From Clostridia bacterium (lineage in GTDB: Bacteria > Bacillota > Clostridia > Oscillospirales > Acutalibacteraceae), in contig JAFTEL010000031.1 of assembly GCA_017453685.1 (NCBI GenBank), positions 1 through 46,582 of the forward strand: DNA of 46,582 bases, read 5' to 3'. The notes beneath the pieces are model-generated. The model was not told the origin of the DNA and searched no databases. It saw only the letters and a program-made list of their open reading frames with translations. Below are positions 17,463-25,990 of the stretch, piece by piece (the first letter of the stretch is position 1; every line of letters starts with the position of its first letter). Made by a program: the position numbers and the translations under genes.

Positions 17463-18959
17463 ATGAGCAACGGTTACGCCATTTCAAAATGACAGGACGC
17501 CAAAACGATTTACAAACAGCTTGGTGAGCTGACATCAAAGCCCATCTACAGCATTTCGGACGAAGAACTGAAAAGCGTGCTCGCATATTTTGACACGAAG
17601 TGCGTCAAATCCAAAGAGATCACCACCGAGGCGAAAAATTACATCCCCGGCGGCGTGCAGCACAACCTGGCGTTCAACTATCCGTTCCCCATCTGTGTGG
17701 TGAAGGCTGACGGCGCCTATCTTTACGACCGCGACGGCAACCAATACATCGACTTTTTGCAGGCCGGCGGCCCGACGATCCTGGGCAGCAACTATCCCGC
17801 CGTGCGTGACAAGGCCATCGAGCTGATCAAAGAATGCGGTCCCGTCACCGGCTTGTTCCATGAGGCGGAGCTTTTGCTTGCCAAAGAAATCAACAAGCAT
17901 ATGCCGAACGTCGAAATGTTCCGTATGCTCGGTTCCGGCACGGAATCGGTCATGGCAGCCATCCGCGTGGCCCGCAACGCCACCAAAGCCAAGCGCATCA
18001 TCAAGGTCGGCGGCGCGTATCACGGCTGGTCCGATCAGATGGTCTACGGTCTGAAAATCCCCGGCAGCCGTCAGTTCCTCGAATCGCACGGCATCCCGCA
18101 CGGCTGCTACGGCACGACGGATGAAGTGCGCCCGAACGATCTGAACATGCTCGAAGCAATGCTCCGGCGCAACAAGCTCCGCGGCGGCACCGCGGCGGTG
18201 ATCGTGGAGCCGGTCGGCCCCGAAAGCGGCACCCGTCCGATCGATTTTGAATACAACAAAGGCGTGCGTGAGCTTTGCAATAAATACGGCGCGCTGTTCA
18301 TCATGGACGAAGTCGTCACCGGTTTCCGCATCGGTCTCGGCGGCGCGCAGGGCTTCTTCGGCGTTGTGCCCGATCTGACGATCTTCGGCAAGGTCGTTGC
18401 CGGCGGTTATCCGTCCGCGGGCGGCGTCGGCGGCAAGCGCGAATTCGTCAGCGGCATGGCGGCAGGCGTCGGCACGATGATGAAACGCGCCTATGTCGGC
18501 GGTACGCTGGCGGCGAACCCGCTTTCCGCGTTTGCGGGCTATTGCGCGATCCAGGAGATCGCCAAGACCGACGCTTGCTACAAAGCGGGTCAGGCGGGCG
18601 ATCGTCTGACGGACGGTCTGAAGAAGCTGATCGAGCAGTACAAGCTGCCGTTCGTGGCCTACAACCAGGGCTCCATCGTCCACCTCGAATGCTCCGGCGC
18701 CATGAGCTTCGATTTCAGCTCCATGAACGTGCTCGGCTCGGTCATCCCCATGCTCAAGAAAAAGCCCGAAATGCTGCGCAGAAAGGTCGCCATGGAAGAA
18801 ATGGGCGCCGCCTACATGGCGCACGGCATCATCACGCTGGCGGGCAGCCGTTTGTATACGTCGCTGGCGGATACGGACGAAGTCATCGACGAAGCGCTCA
18901 ACCACTTTGAAGACGTGTTCAAGACCGTTCAGGTCTGCAACAGAAACCTCGATAAATAA
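17463..18959 (+). CDS. Glutamate-1-semialdehyde aminomutase-like class III aminotransferase with in-frame TGA at codon 10
   Basis: A PLP fold-type I enzyme: FHEAELLLAKEI, GSGTESVMAAIRVAR, the cofactor Asp in MDEVVTGFR (about residue 280) and the Schiff-base Lys in FGKVVAGGYPSAG (about 308). It resembles HemL-type aminomutases and related amino-group enzymes; no haem genes lie nearby, so the substrate is open. The oddity is at the start: GGAGG, 8 bases, ATG 17463, nine codons (MSNGYAISK), then TGA (17490-17492), after which the same frame continues with protein-like sequence (QDAKTIYKQLGEL) into the conserved enzyme. The next in-frame start, GTG 17577, has no clear ribosome binding site. Readings: nonsense mutation or sequence error of a Trp TGG, recoding, or a short leader peptide. 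Other genes here use TGA as stop. Confidence 0.8.
17517..17531 (+). promoter_or_regulatory. Possible bacterial SECIS-like hairpin downstream of the in-frame TGA
   Basis: A 5-bp stem CAGCT/AGCTG with loop TGGTG, its GGT beginning at the second loop base, 29 bases after the TGA at 17490-17492. Spacing and loop G fit the general bacterial SECIS description, but a 5-bp stem is short and could be chance. Recorded as a candidate only. Confidence 0.25.
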
Positions 18960-18994
18960 AACAGTTCGCCAGTATAACACGACAAGCGGAAACG

Positions 18995-19048
18995 GAGCAT
19001 ATTTGCGCCTTCAAAGAAGGTTCAGATATGCTCCTTATTTCTTCTCTC
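18995..19048 (+). terminator. Terminator after the aminomutase-like gene
   Basis: GGAGCATAT...ATATGCTCC (9 bp) encloses a second CCTTC/GAAGG stem, followed by TTATTTCTTCT. The T run is interrupted. Confidence 0.65.
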
Positions 19049-19127
19049 CATCAAACGGAGATCCAAGCAAATGTGCATCCTGCGGATTGTTTTTTCGCTT
19101 TTGCAAGGCTTCTTCATATATTGATTC

Positions 19128-19156
19128 TTTACAACTCTTAATAAAAGGTGTATAAT
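19128..19156 (+). promoter_or_regulatory. Promoter of the TagD-LicD unit
   Basis: TTTACA (19128-19133), 17 bases, TATAAT (19151-19156). The leader to ATG 19291 is about 130 bases and AT-rich; the rest of the 330-base gap holds only this and the upstream terminator. Confidence 0.7.
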
Positions 19157-19290
19157 ATTTATTATTCCCGAATAAAAAGAAGCTATCCCTAAGGCTTAAG
19201 GAAAACCGGCTGCTTTTTGGGTTGGAAAAATGAAACTATTATTTCTTCACGTCGGATAAGATCGCGTTGTGAAGATACAGGAGGCTTGTT

Positions 19291-19743
19291 ATGAAGCAGG
19301 ATATCGCCGAAAAAAAGTACCGCATAGGGTTCACTGCGGGAGTCTTTGATCTGCTGCATATAGGACATCTGAATCTGCTGGAACGCTGCAAAAGTATGTG
19401 TTCTTATTTGATTGTCGGTGTTTGCGACGACGATTATGTCAGAAATGTTAAGCACAAAGAACCGGTATATCCACTTATGGATCGAGTCAGACTGCTGAAC
19501 GCTCTGAAATGTGTTGATGAAGTTGTTGTGATCAACACGGCGGAAACCGAAGACAAAATGCTTTGCATCAAAGAGTTGAAATTCGATGTGCTGTTTTCAG
19601 GTGATGATTGGAAGGGAACGCCTCGTTATCTGAAAACAGAAGAGCAATTCGCGGAATTCGGAGCAAAAATCGAATATTTTCCTTATACGCAGGGCATTTC
19701 AACGACCCAGATCAAAGAACGGACAAAGAGCGAAACGAAATAA
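19291..19743 (+). CDS. TagD-like cytidylyltransferase (glycerol-3-phosphate type)
   Basis: 150 residues. GVFDLLHIGHLNLL carries the HxGH nucleotidyltransferase motif (H23-I24-G25-H26), and the C-terminal ISTTQIKER matches the CTP-binding RxxxISTTxI-type end of the family. These enzymes form CDP-alcohols (CDP-glycerol for teichoic acids, or related CDP-choline or CDP-ethanolamine precursors). AGGAGG precedes the ATG. The licD gene that follows uses such activated groups to decorate surface polymers, which supports this role. GC is lower than in the core genes. Confidence 0.85.
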   Translation: MKQDIAEKKYRIGFTAGVFDLLHIGHLNLLERCKSMCSYLIVGVCDDDYVRNVKHKEPVYPLMDRVRLLNALKCVDEVVVINTAETEDKMLCIKELKFDVLFSGDDWKGTPRYLKTEEQFAEFGAKIEYFPYTQGISTTQIKERTKSETK

Positions 19744-19928
19744 AGCCCCAAGCGGATACCCCCGTTTTTAAATACCGCAGGAGAGAAGCCATGCTTCAGT
19801 GACCGAGAACAACGACCGTTATCTTTTCGTCGTTCAGTTAAAAAAAACGACATTCTTTTGCGAACGACGGCGGACATTTTCGCAAGGCTTTTGGATCAAT
19901 ACAACAGAGAATGAGTGGAGGACAAAAA

Positions 19929-20729
19929 ATGGCTTGCACGCTGGAAGACCTTCAGAAAGCGGAATATGGTATGCTTTGTCAATTTGCCGATTTTTGTGAT
20001 AAGTATCAAATTACTTACGGACTGGCTTGGGGTACGCTTTTGGGTGCCGTTCGGCATAACGGCTTCGTTCCATGGGACGATGATATCGATATTCATATGG
20101 AAGTGCACGAATTCAAAAAGCTGTTGCGTTGTTTGCGCAAGCATCCGATCCATGGATTGCACTTGTCATGGATGGATTCAGAGCCGGACAATCCATTTTT
20201 TATTGCGAAATTACGGAAGAACGGTACCTTTATGCCGGAACCCTTCTCGGGCTTGAAGAATATCGATATTCACAACGGGATATGGATCGATATCTTTTGT
20301 TATACCGGTATACCGAAAAGCAAAAAACTCGCCGCTTTGCAGAAAAAACTGCTTTTCTATTACCGCTCTGTGTCACACATTATCTTTTTTAAATATGACC
20401 CCGACATTGATCACCCGCTTACCAAAACAAAAGCGTATTCTTTGGGCATGAAAATGTCGAATAAAAATATCTTTCGTATACGCAAGCTGTTGTTTTGGCT
20501 ATATACCAATATGGGCAGTCGCCATTCTGAGGAAGTGCTTTATAATTCGATCGACTTTATGCGCTCGGCACCGCGAAAATATGAACTGCCGCTCTGTCGG
20601 CATACGTTTGGCGACCGTGAATTTTCCATACCGCAGAATTATGATGAAGCACTGACAGATATGTACGGCGACTATATGACACCGAAGCAGTTTCCGTCAC
20701 ATGCCGATTATGCAAACGTTCAGCTTTGA
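19929..20729 (+). CDS. LicD family phosphotransferase
   Basis: About 266 residues. The diagnostic LicD block LAWGTLLGAVRHNGFVPWDDDIDI (about 32-55) has the catalytic DDD-x-D acidic cluster at residues 50-54. LicD proteins transfer phosphocholine or similar phospho-groups from CDP donors to sugars of teichoic acids and other glycans. ATG 19929 follows TGGAGG; ATG 19911 would put that site inside the gene. It lies 185 bases after the cytidylyltransferase with no clear terminator between, so the two probably form one functional pair. The phospho-group is not known. Confidence 0.88.
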   Translation: MACTLEDLQKAEYGMLCQFADFCDKYQITYGLAWGTLLGAVRHNGFVPWDDDIDIHMEVHEFKKLLRCLRKHPIHGLHLSWMDSEPDNPFFIAKLRKNGTFMPEPFSGLKNIDIHNGIWIDIFCYTGIPKSKKLAALQKKLLFYYRSVSHIIFFKYDPDIDHPLTKTKAYSLGMKMSNKNIFRIRKLLFWLYTNMGSRHSEEVLYNSIDFMRSAPRKYELPLCRHTFGDREFSIPQNYDEALTDMYGDYMTPKQFPSHADYANVQL

Positions 20730-20756
20730 TCCTTCTTCTGAACTAAATCCGATCTT

Positions 20757-20797
20757 CCGACCCGCCGGTTTTCTGCCGGCGGGTCGGTTCTTTCTGC
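20757..20797 (+). terminator. Terminator after licD
   Basis: A 12-bp GC-rich perfect stem (20757-20768 with 20776-20787), loop TTTTCTG, then TTCTTTCTG. Confidence 0.87.
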
Positions 20798-20806
20798 CTG
20801 TTCGTC

Positions 20807-20835
20807 TTGACGGATGAAAGAAAAAATGCTACCAT
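20807..20835 (+). promoter_or_regulatory. Promoter of the secreted hydrolase gene
   Basis: TTGACG (20807-20812), 17 bases, TACCAT (20830-20835), 30 bases before ATG 20866; CGGGAGGA acts as ribosome binding site. Confidence 0.65.
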
Positions 20836-20865
20836 GCAGTCAGTTCTTTTCGGGAGGAATCTCAT

Positions 20866-22572
20866 ATGAAAAAGAGGTTGTTATGTATGTTCCTGACGGT
20901 TGTGTTGGCGGCTGCGGGTATGACGCCCGCATTGGCGGCGAGCGACAAAACGCCCACCGTGGTCGTGTCCGGCTATTCCTCCTGCCAACTGTATTATCAC
21001 TACGGCAAAGCCGATCAGGAACAGGTCTGGCCGTTTGCTGCGAAGGACGCCGTGACCGAGACGGTCAAGGACGCGCCGAACGCGGTCTACTCACTGGCCT
21101 GTCTTGCGCTCGGCAACGGCGAACCTGCCGGCAAGGCGATCTCGGGCGGCGGACAGCGGATTCTGAAAAAGATGTTCTGCGACCCGAACGGCAATTCACT
21201 TTATGATGTGACCACTTATCCCAACGATCCGGCGATCTCTAACTATGCCTATATGAAAGAGAACGCGCCCGACGATATTGAAGAGCCGGTGCTCTGTGAG
21301 GCTTTAGCGGAAAAGATCGGCGAAGAAAACGTGTTCGTGTTCCACTATGATTTCCGCATGAGCAGCTACGACTGCGCCGCCAATCTGAACAAGTTCATCA
21401 ACGCCATCTGCCGCTACACCGGCAGCAAGAAGGTGAACGTGTTCGGGTTCAGCTACGGCGGTCTGGTGGTCGGCATTTACCTGAGCCGCTACAAGAAGAC
21501 CGCGCCGGTCAACAACGTGGTGCTCAACGTGCCCGTGCTGGGCGGCACCTCGTTTGCGCGGCGGTTCATTGAAGGCGACGCGCAGTTCCCCGTGGGCAGT
21601 CTCGCCGGTCTGTTTGAGTTCGGGCTGGACAGTGAAAGCAATCTTTCCGGCGCGCTGCAGGGTGTGTCGCTGCGCAAGATCGAACAGATCGCCAACGCCT
21701 TCCTGACGGATATTTCCGTGCTGCCGCTCAATTGGGGCAGCTTTTGGGATCTGACCACGCCGGAGGATTACAACGAGCTTAAGCCGCAGTATCTGGACAG
21801 CCAGAAGAACGCGGAGCTCATCCGCAAAAGCGACATCGTGCACGGCTACATGAAAAACTACGTCGGCACGTTCCGCACGCTGAAAAACCGCGGCGCGAAA
21901 ATTTCCATCATCTGCAACTATGTGGATTATTCCGCTTTCGGCGGCGACGTGCTCAACGACATGCTCGTGGACGCGCGCTCGGCGAGCGGCGCGGTGACGC
22001 CGAAGGTCGGCGAGCGGTTCGCGGATGATTACAAGCCCGTTTACAAAACCTGCAAAAACCATGCGCACAGCCACGTGGCGCCCTCGAGGAAGATCGACGC
22101 GACGAGCGCCTATCTGCCCGAAAACACCTGGTTTGTCGACGGGCAGTATCACGGCATGTATACCAAGGAGCCGTATTCCTTCAACCTCGTTCTGCTGCTG
22201 CTCACCACGAAAAAGGCGGTGGATATTTACACGGACAAAGCCTATCCGCAGTTCAACTATTCGCGCGCGGCTTACCGCGCCGTGACGGCGGATTTCAACG
22301 GCTGCAAGCCCTGCTACGTGGCGGCGGGCAGCAACCTGCTCACCATCACCAATCCTTCGACCGATAAAAATATCCTCATCACAGGGGTCGAAATGGATGG
22401 CTTTGCCTTCCGCCTGCCGAAAGACCGCCTTCTCAAACCCGGACAGAGCATGACGGTGCCGTGCAGCGGCAAGCTGCCCAAAGGGCACACGCTGCTCAAG
22501 GTCAGCTACATCAAGCCGACCGTCGGCAAGTCGGTGACGGCACGGGAATTTGACATTGTGCCTGCCAAATAA
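20866..22572 (+). CDS. Secreted alpha/beta-hydrolase (lipase/acyltransferase-like)
   Basis: 568 residues. The signal peptide KKRLLCMFLTVVLAAAGMTPALA is followed by an alpha/beta-hydrolase domain: TVVVSGYSSC near the start of the mature protein (possible oxyanion strand) and the nucleophile elbow GFSYGG (about 194-199, catalytic Ser in GxSxG). It resembles PGAP1/LCAT-like lipases; the acid and His are not assigned with certainty, though DGQYHGM near residue 427 is a candidate for the His. The C-terminal 100 residues form a beta-rich domain. Single gene between two terminators. Substrate unknown. Confidence 0.72.
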   Translation: MKKRLLCMFLTVVLAAAGMTPALAASDKTPTVVVSGYSSCQLYYHYGKADQEQVWPFAAKDAVTETVKDAPNAVYSLACLALGNGEPAGKAISGGGQRILKKMFCDPNGNSLYDVTTYPNDPAISNYAYMKENAPDDIEEPVLCEALAEKIGEENVFVFHYDFRMSSYDCAANLNKFINAICRYTGSKKVNVFGFSYGGLVVGIYLSRYKKTAPVNNVVLNVPVLGGTSFARRFIEGDAQFPVGSLAGLFEFGLDSESNLSGALQGVSLRKIEQIANAFLTDISVLPLNWGSFWDLTTPEDYNELKPQYLDSQKNAELIRKSDIVHGYMKNYVGTFRTLKNRGAKISIICNYVDYSAFGGDVLNDMLVDARSASGAVTPKVGERFADDYKPVYKTCKNHAHSHVAPSRKIDATSAYLPENTWFVDGQYHGMYTKEPYSFNLVLLLLTTKKAVDIYTDKAYPQFNYSRAAYRAVTADFNGCKPCYVAAGSNLLTITNPSTDKNILITGVEMDGFAFRLPKDRLLKPGQSMTVPCSGKLPKGHTLLKVSYIKPTVGKSVTAREFDIVPAK

Positions 22573-22585
22573 AAACAAGATGCAA

Positions 22586-22635
22586 CAAAAAAACAGCTTC
22601 GTATCAAGTGTTCGATACGAAGCTGTTGCTTATTT
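22586..22635. terminator. Bidirectional terminator between hydrolase gene and Vor operon
   Basis: A 14-bp stem (22592-22605 with 22614-22627) and an 8-base loop. The minus-strand side has a TTTTTTTG tail for the Vor operon; the plus-strand tail GCTTATTTG is weaker. Confidence 0.85.
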
Positions 22636-22645
22636 GTGGAGTCAA

Positions 22646-23182
22646 TTATTGCGCGCGGCCGATCTCGATGGCTTTGAGGTTGAAATCGACCATGGCGGCC
22701 TTCTTGGCGGGCACGCATTTGCGCACGCTCTTTTCGATGGATTCGTCGGTGGCGAAGCCGAGCTCTTTGAGCATCTTGCCCAGCAGCACGATGTTGGCGA
22801 GCCCTTTGATGCCGTTTTCTTCGGCGAGCTTCGTGGCGGGAACGTAATAGACGTTCACGTCCGTGCGTTCCACCTTCTTGTCGATGATGGCGCTGTCCAG
22901 GAAGATGGAGCCGCCCGGCACCACGGCGTCAACGAATTTGTCGAGCGAGGGCAGGTTCATCGCCACAAGCACGTCGGGGTTGACGACCAGCGGAGAACCG
23001 ATCGCCTGATCGGACAGGCACACGCTGCAGTTGCAGGTGCCGCCGCGCATTTCGGGGCCGTAAGAGGGTAGCCAGGAAAGCTCCTTGCCGTCAAACAGTC
23101 CGGCGTAGGCCATCACCTTTCCCGCGAACAGGATGCCCTGACCGCCGAAGCCGGCGAACAATACGTTGAGGGAATTGCTCAT
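22646..23182 (-). CDS. 2-oxoacid:ferredoxin oxidoreductase gamma subunit
   Basis: About 178 residues. FAGFGGQGILFAGKVMAYAG (about 9-28) is the gamma-domain signature of pyruvate/2-oxoacid:ferredoxin oxidoreductases, and SYGPEMRGGTCNC follows as usual. This subunit helps form the CoA-binding and interface part of the heterotetramer. ATG 23182 overlaps the stop of the beta gene (ATGA) and has GGGAGGAG upstream; the frame's upstream extension is not coding. Last gene of the operon, before a strong terminator. Confidence 0.92.
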   Translation of the reverse strand: MSNSLNVLFAGFGGQGILFAGKVMAYAGLFDGKELSWLPSYGPEMRGGTCNCSVCLSDQAIGSPLVVNPDVLVAMNLPSLDKFVDAVVPGGSIFLDSAIIDKKVERTDVNVYYVPATKLAEENGIKGLANIVLLGKMLKELGFATDESIEKSVRKCVPAKKAAMVDFNLKAIEIGRAQ

Positions 23183-23934
23183 TTGTTTTCTCCTCCCTCT
23201 TTGATGTCTTTGTAAACGCCCAGCGGGTAATAGGGCAGCATATTTTCCCGCAGCCAGCCGAGCGCTTCGATGGGGGAGAGGCCCCAGTTGGTCGGACAGG
23301 TGGAAACGACTTCCACGATGGTGTAGCCGAGCCCTTCCATCTGATACTGAAACGCCTTTTTGATCGCTTTTTTGGCGATGTTCACGTTTTTCACGCAATC
23401 CACGGTCACGCGCTGCGCCAGCGCCACGCCGTCGAGCGTGGAAAGCATTTCGCACACGCGCACGGGGTTGCCGGCGATCTTGACGTCGCGGCCGTAGGGC
23501 GTGGTCTGCGTGACCTGACCGGGCAGGCTGGTGGGCGCCATCTGACCGCCGGTCATGCCGTAAATGGCGTTGTTGATGAAGATGACGGTGATGTTCTCGC
23601 CTCTGGTCGCGGCGTGAACGGTTTCGGCGGTGCCGATGGCGGCCAGGTCGCCGTCGCCCTGATAGGTGAACACGACGCCGTCGGGCAGGCTGCGGCGCAG
23701 CCCCGTCGCCACGGCGGGGGCGCGACCGTGAGACGCCTCGACCATGTCGCAGTTGAAATAGTTATAAGCAAACACGGAGCAGCCGACCGGCGCGACGCCG
23801 ACGGTTCTCTCTTCAATGCCGAGTTCGTCGATCACTTCGGCCACCAAACGGTGAACGATGCCGTGGGTGCAGCCCGGGCAGTAATGGAACGGCGCGTCGG
23901 TGAGCGCATGAGGCTTTTGGAACACAACAGCCAT
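23179..23934 (-). CDS. 2-oxoacid:ferredoxin oxidoreductase beta (TPP-binding) subunit
   Basis: 251 residues. CPGCTHGIVHRL near the N-terminus and the TPP/Mg-binding GDGDLAAIGTAE (about 92-103), followed later by NNAIYGMTGGQMAPTS, are the beta-subunit signatures. It holds thiamine pyrophosphate and performs oxidative decarboxylation (or reductive carboxylation) with ferredoxin. Start and stop overlap the neighbouring alpha and gamma genes (1 and 4 bases), implying translational coupling. Substrate class (2-oxoglutarate or branched-chain 2-oxoacid) is not fixed by sequence; the alpha subunit suggests Vor-like. Confidence 0.93.
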   Translation of the reverse strand: MAVVFQKPHALTDAPFHYCPGCTHGIVHRLVAEVIDELGIEERTVGVAPVGCSVFAYNYFNCDMVEASHGRAPAVATGLRRSLPDGVVFTYQGDGDLAAIGTAETVHAATRGENITVIFINNAIYGMTGGQMAPTSLPGQVTQTTPYGRDVKIAGNPVRVCEMLSTLDGVALAQRVTVDCVKNVNIAKKAIKKAFQYQMEGLGYTIVEVVSTCPTNWGLSPIEALGWLRENMLPYYPLGVYKDIKEGGENK

Positions 23935-24995
23935 TATTCGGCACCTCCTGACTTTTTGATCTGGTCAAGCACTTCGGCGGGGGTGGGGATCACGCCGCCG
24001 GTGCGGCCGTAGAACGCAACGGGCTTCGCGCCGTTGACGGCGAGGCGAACGTCGTCCACCATCTGACCCATGCTCATTTCCACGCAGAGGAACTGCTTCG
24101 CGGTCGGCACGGCGGCTTTGATCGCCTTGTCGGGGAACGGCCACAGGGTGATCGGGCGGATGAGACCCGCCTTGATGCCCTGCTCGCGGGCGGTGTTCAC
24201 GGCGCTGCGCGCGATGCGGGAGGACGCGCCGTAGGCGACGACCACGATCTCGGCGTCGTCGGTCAGATAGCATTCCGCTTTCTGATGCTTGTCCTTGATC
24301 TCGTCGTATTTCTTGAACCGCTCAAACACGAGCTGCTCCAGCTCGGTGGGCGTGATGTAAAGCGAGTTGATGATGTTGTGCGGCCGGCCGCCCTTGGTGC
24401 CGTTGGTCGCCCAGGGCTTTTCGGGCAGGGGCTTGTCGCTCGCTTCGGGCAGCACGACGGGCTCCATCATCTGACCGAGCATGCCGTCGCTCAGGATCAT
24501 GGCGGGCATGCGGTACTGGTCGCCCAGATCGAACGCGTCGGAAACAAGATCGACCATCTCCTGCACGGTGGACGGCGCAAAGACCAGAATGTGGAAGTCG
24601 CCGTGACCGGTCGCGCGGGTCGCCTGCCAGTAGTCGGACTGGGAGGGCTGGATGCCGCCCAAGCCGGGACCGCCGCGCTGCACGTTGATGATCAGCGCGG
24701 GCAGGTCGGCGCCCGCCAGATAGGAAATACCCTCGGATTTCAGGCTGATGCCGGGGGAGGAAGACGAGGTCATCACGCGCATACCGGCAGAGGACGCGCC
24801 GTAGACCATGTTGATGGCGGCCACTTCGGATTCCGCCTGAAGATACGTGCCGCCGATCTTCGGCATCCGCTTGGACATATAAGCGGCGACCTCAGTCTGC
24901 GGGGTGATCGGGTAACCGAAGAAATGGCGGCAGCCGGCGGCGATGGCCGCTTCCGCTAACGCTTCGTTGCCCTTCATCAATACTTTTTCTGCCAT
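23934..24995 (-). CDS. vorB: 2-oxoacid:ferredoxin oxidoreductase alpha subunit, VorB-like
   Basis: About 353 residues. MKGNEALAEAAIAAG, FFGYPITPQTEV and QAESEVAAINMVYGAS are alpha-subunit motifs, and the length and N-terminus match proteins named 3-methyl-2-oxobutanoate dehydrogenase VorB in Clostridia (family knowledge, not a search). It supplies the 2-oxoacid-binding half of the active site. GGGAGTG precedes ATG 24995. It lies between the ferredoxin subunit and the beta gene in the usual delta-alpha-beta-gamma order. KorA is the alternative name. Confidence 0.85.
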   Translation of the reverse strand: MAEKVLMKGNEALAEAAIAAGCRHFFGYPITPQTEVAAYMSKRMPKIGGTYLQAESEVAAINMVYGASSAGMRVMTSSSSPGISLKSEGISYLAGADLPALIINVQRGGPGLGGIQPSQSDYWQATRATGHGDFHILVFAPSTVQEMVDLVSDAFDLGDQYRMPAMILSDGMLGQMMEPVVLPEASDKPLPEKPWATNGTKGGRPHNIINSLYITPTELEQLVFERFKKYDEIKDKHQKAECYLTDDAEIVVVAYGASSRIARSAVNTAREQGIKAGLIRPITLWPFPDKAIKAAVPTAKQFLCVEMSMGQMVDDVRLAVNGAKPVAFYGRTGGVIPTPAEVLDQIKKSGGAE

Positions 24996-25008
24996 TGTTT
25001 CACTCCCT

Positions 25009-25215
25009 TTATCTTTCAACCGTAATCGCAACGTCGGGGCACATGGTGGCGCAGGAAGCGCAGCCTACGCACTTTTCGGGCGCAATGCACTGCGCCGGAT
25101 GATAGCCCTTGGCGTTGATCTTATCCTTCGCCAAAGCGATGATCTTTTTGGGGCAGGCGTTGACGCACATTTCACAGCCCTTGCAGACGTTTTCATCGAT
25201 CGTGATTTTTCCCAT
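25009..25215 (-). CDS. 2[4Fe-4S] ferredoxin-type delta subunit of the 2-oxoacid oxidoreductase
   Basis: 68 residues. Two CxxCxxCxxxC clusters, C11/C14/C17/C21 and C49/C52/C55/C59, each with a following Pro, form a bacterial 2[4Fe-4S] ferredoxin. As the Vor/Kor delta subunit it carries electrons from the TPP site to free ferredoxin. ATG 25215 follows AAGGAAGAAAG; the longer in-frame reading upstream overlaps the P-loop gene. It sits 13 bases before the alpha gene. Confidence 0.94.
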   Translation of the reverse strand: MGKITIDENVCKGCEMCVNACPKKIIALAKDKINAKGYHPAQCIAPEKCVGCASCATMCPDVAITVER

Positions 25216-25246
25216 ATCTTTCTTCCTTTCTGTTCGGATAAATGGA

Positions 25247-25903
25247 CTAACTTTCCCACGGGGTTCTGACAAACGGCTCCACGGGATAGAGGTTCGGAAT
25301 TTCGCGCAGCTGCTCCGCCAGCGCCTTCGGCGCGGTGGTGTAACGCACCGGCAGACCGGTCAGGCGGCTGACTTCGGCGGCGAAGGGCAGGGAATCCCGC
25401 ACCGTTTTCGGCTCGGTGAACTGCTTGAGGTGGGTGTTGTTGACCAACGCGGTCGTTTTCAGGCGGCTTGCCTGTTCAATTTCGCGCAGCAGCTCGGCGG
25501 CCTGTTCGGGTTCGGCGGTGAGGTTGCGGCGCGCGTTGATGACGCAGAGCATCTCATACCCGCGCTGTTCGATCTGGCGGGTAAAGCGCCCGAGCGCCGT
25601 CGCGCCCGCGTCGTCGCCGCCGACGTCGAGGATCACTTCGCCCGCGCGTTCAAACGCGCCGTAGATCTGTGCGGATAAACCGGGCAGGTCGAGGTTGGTG
25701 TTGGCGTAGGGCGGGGAGATGACGGTGACGCCGTGAGATTCGAGCATGGCGCGGTGATCCTCGGTGCGGAAATACGGGTTGACAATGTCAAGGTCAACGA
25801 TGGTGACCGCTTTGCCCGCGGCGGCGAGATCGCACGCCAGATTCAGCGCAAAGGTCGTTTTGCCGCTGCCGTAATGACCGGTGATGATGGTCAGCCGTTC
25901 CAC
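25247..25903 (-). CDS. ParA/MinD-like P-loop ATPase leading the Vor operon
   Basis: 218 residues with Walker A GHYGSGKTT (residues 9-17) and IVDLDIVNPYFR, a deviant-Walker ATPase pattern, then ILDVGGDDAGATALGRF and VINARRN. Unlike partition ParA proteins it stands as the first gene of the oxidoreductase operon. A role in assembling or loading the iron-sulfur enzyme, as for CooC- or Mrp-type ATPases, is possible but inferred only. It starts with GTG, preceded by GGGGGAAG. Its own promoter is visible at 25938-25966. Confidence 0.8.
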   Translation of the reverse strand: MERLTIITGHYGSGKTTFALNLACDLAAAGKAVTIVDLDIVNPYFRTEDHRAMLESHGVTVISPPYANTNLDLPGLSAQIYGAFERAGEVILDVGGDDAGATALGRFTRQIEQRGYEMLCVINARRNLTAEPEQAAELLREIEQASRLKTTALVNNTHLKQFTEPKTVRDSLPFAAEVSRLTGLPVRYTTAPKALAEQLREIPNLYPVEPFVRTPWES

Positions 25904-25937
25904 GCTCTTCCCCCTTATTCTTCAAACTATAAAAACA

Positions 25938-25966
25938 ATAATAGCGCTTTCCGCCCGTGTAGTCAA
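25938..25966 (-). promoter_or_regulatory. Promoter of the ATPase-Vor operon
   Basis: On the minus strand TTGACT (25966-25961), 17 bases, TATTAT (25943-25938). It diverges from the plus-strand promoter at 25991; the two -35 boxes are 24 bases apart. Confidence 0.72.
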
Positions 25967-25990
25967 CTGTAAAATCTTCCGAAAAACGCC

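Noticed and set aside
17463-18959. Use of a genetic code with TGA as Trp
   Set aside because: Many genes here (mcsA, clpC, rluA-type, mnmA) end in TGA at the expected protein end, so TGA is a normal stop in this genome.
19799-19999. 66-residue ORF starting GTG between the cytidylyltransferase and licD
   Set aside because: A weak ribosome binding site is present, but it overlaps the licD start and has no recognisable protein pattern; possibly a decayed fragment.
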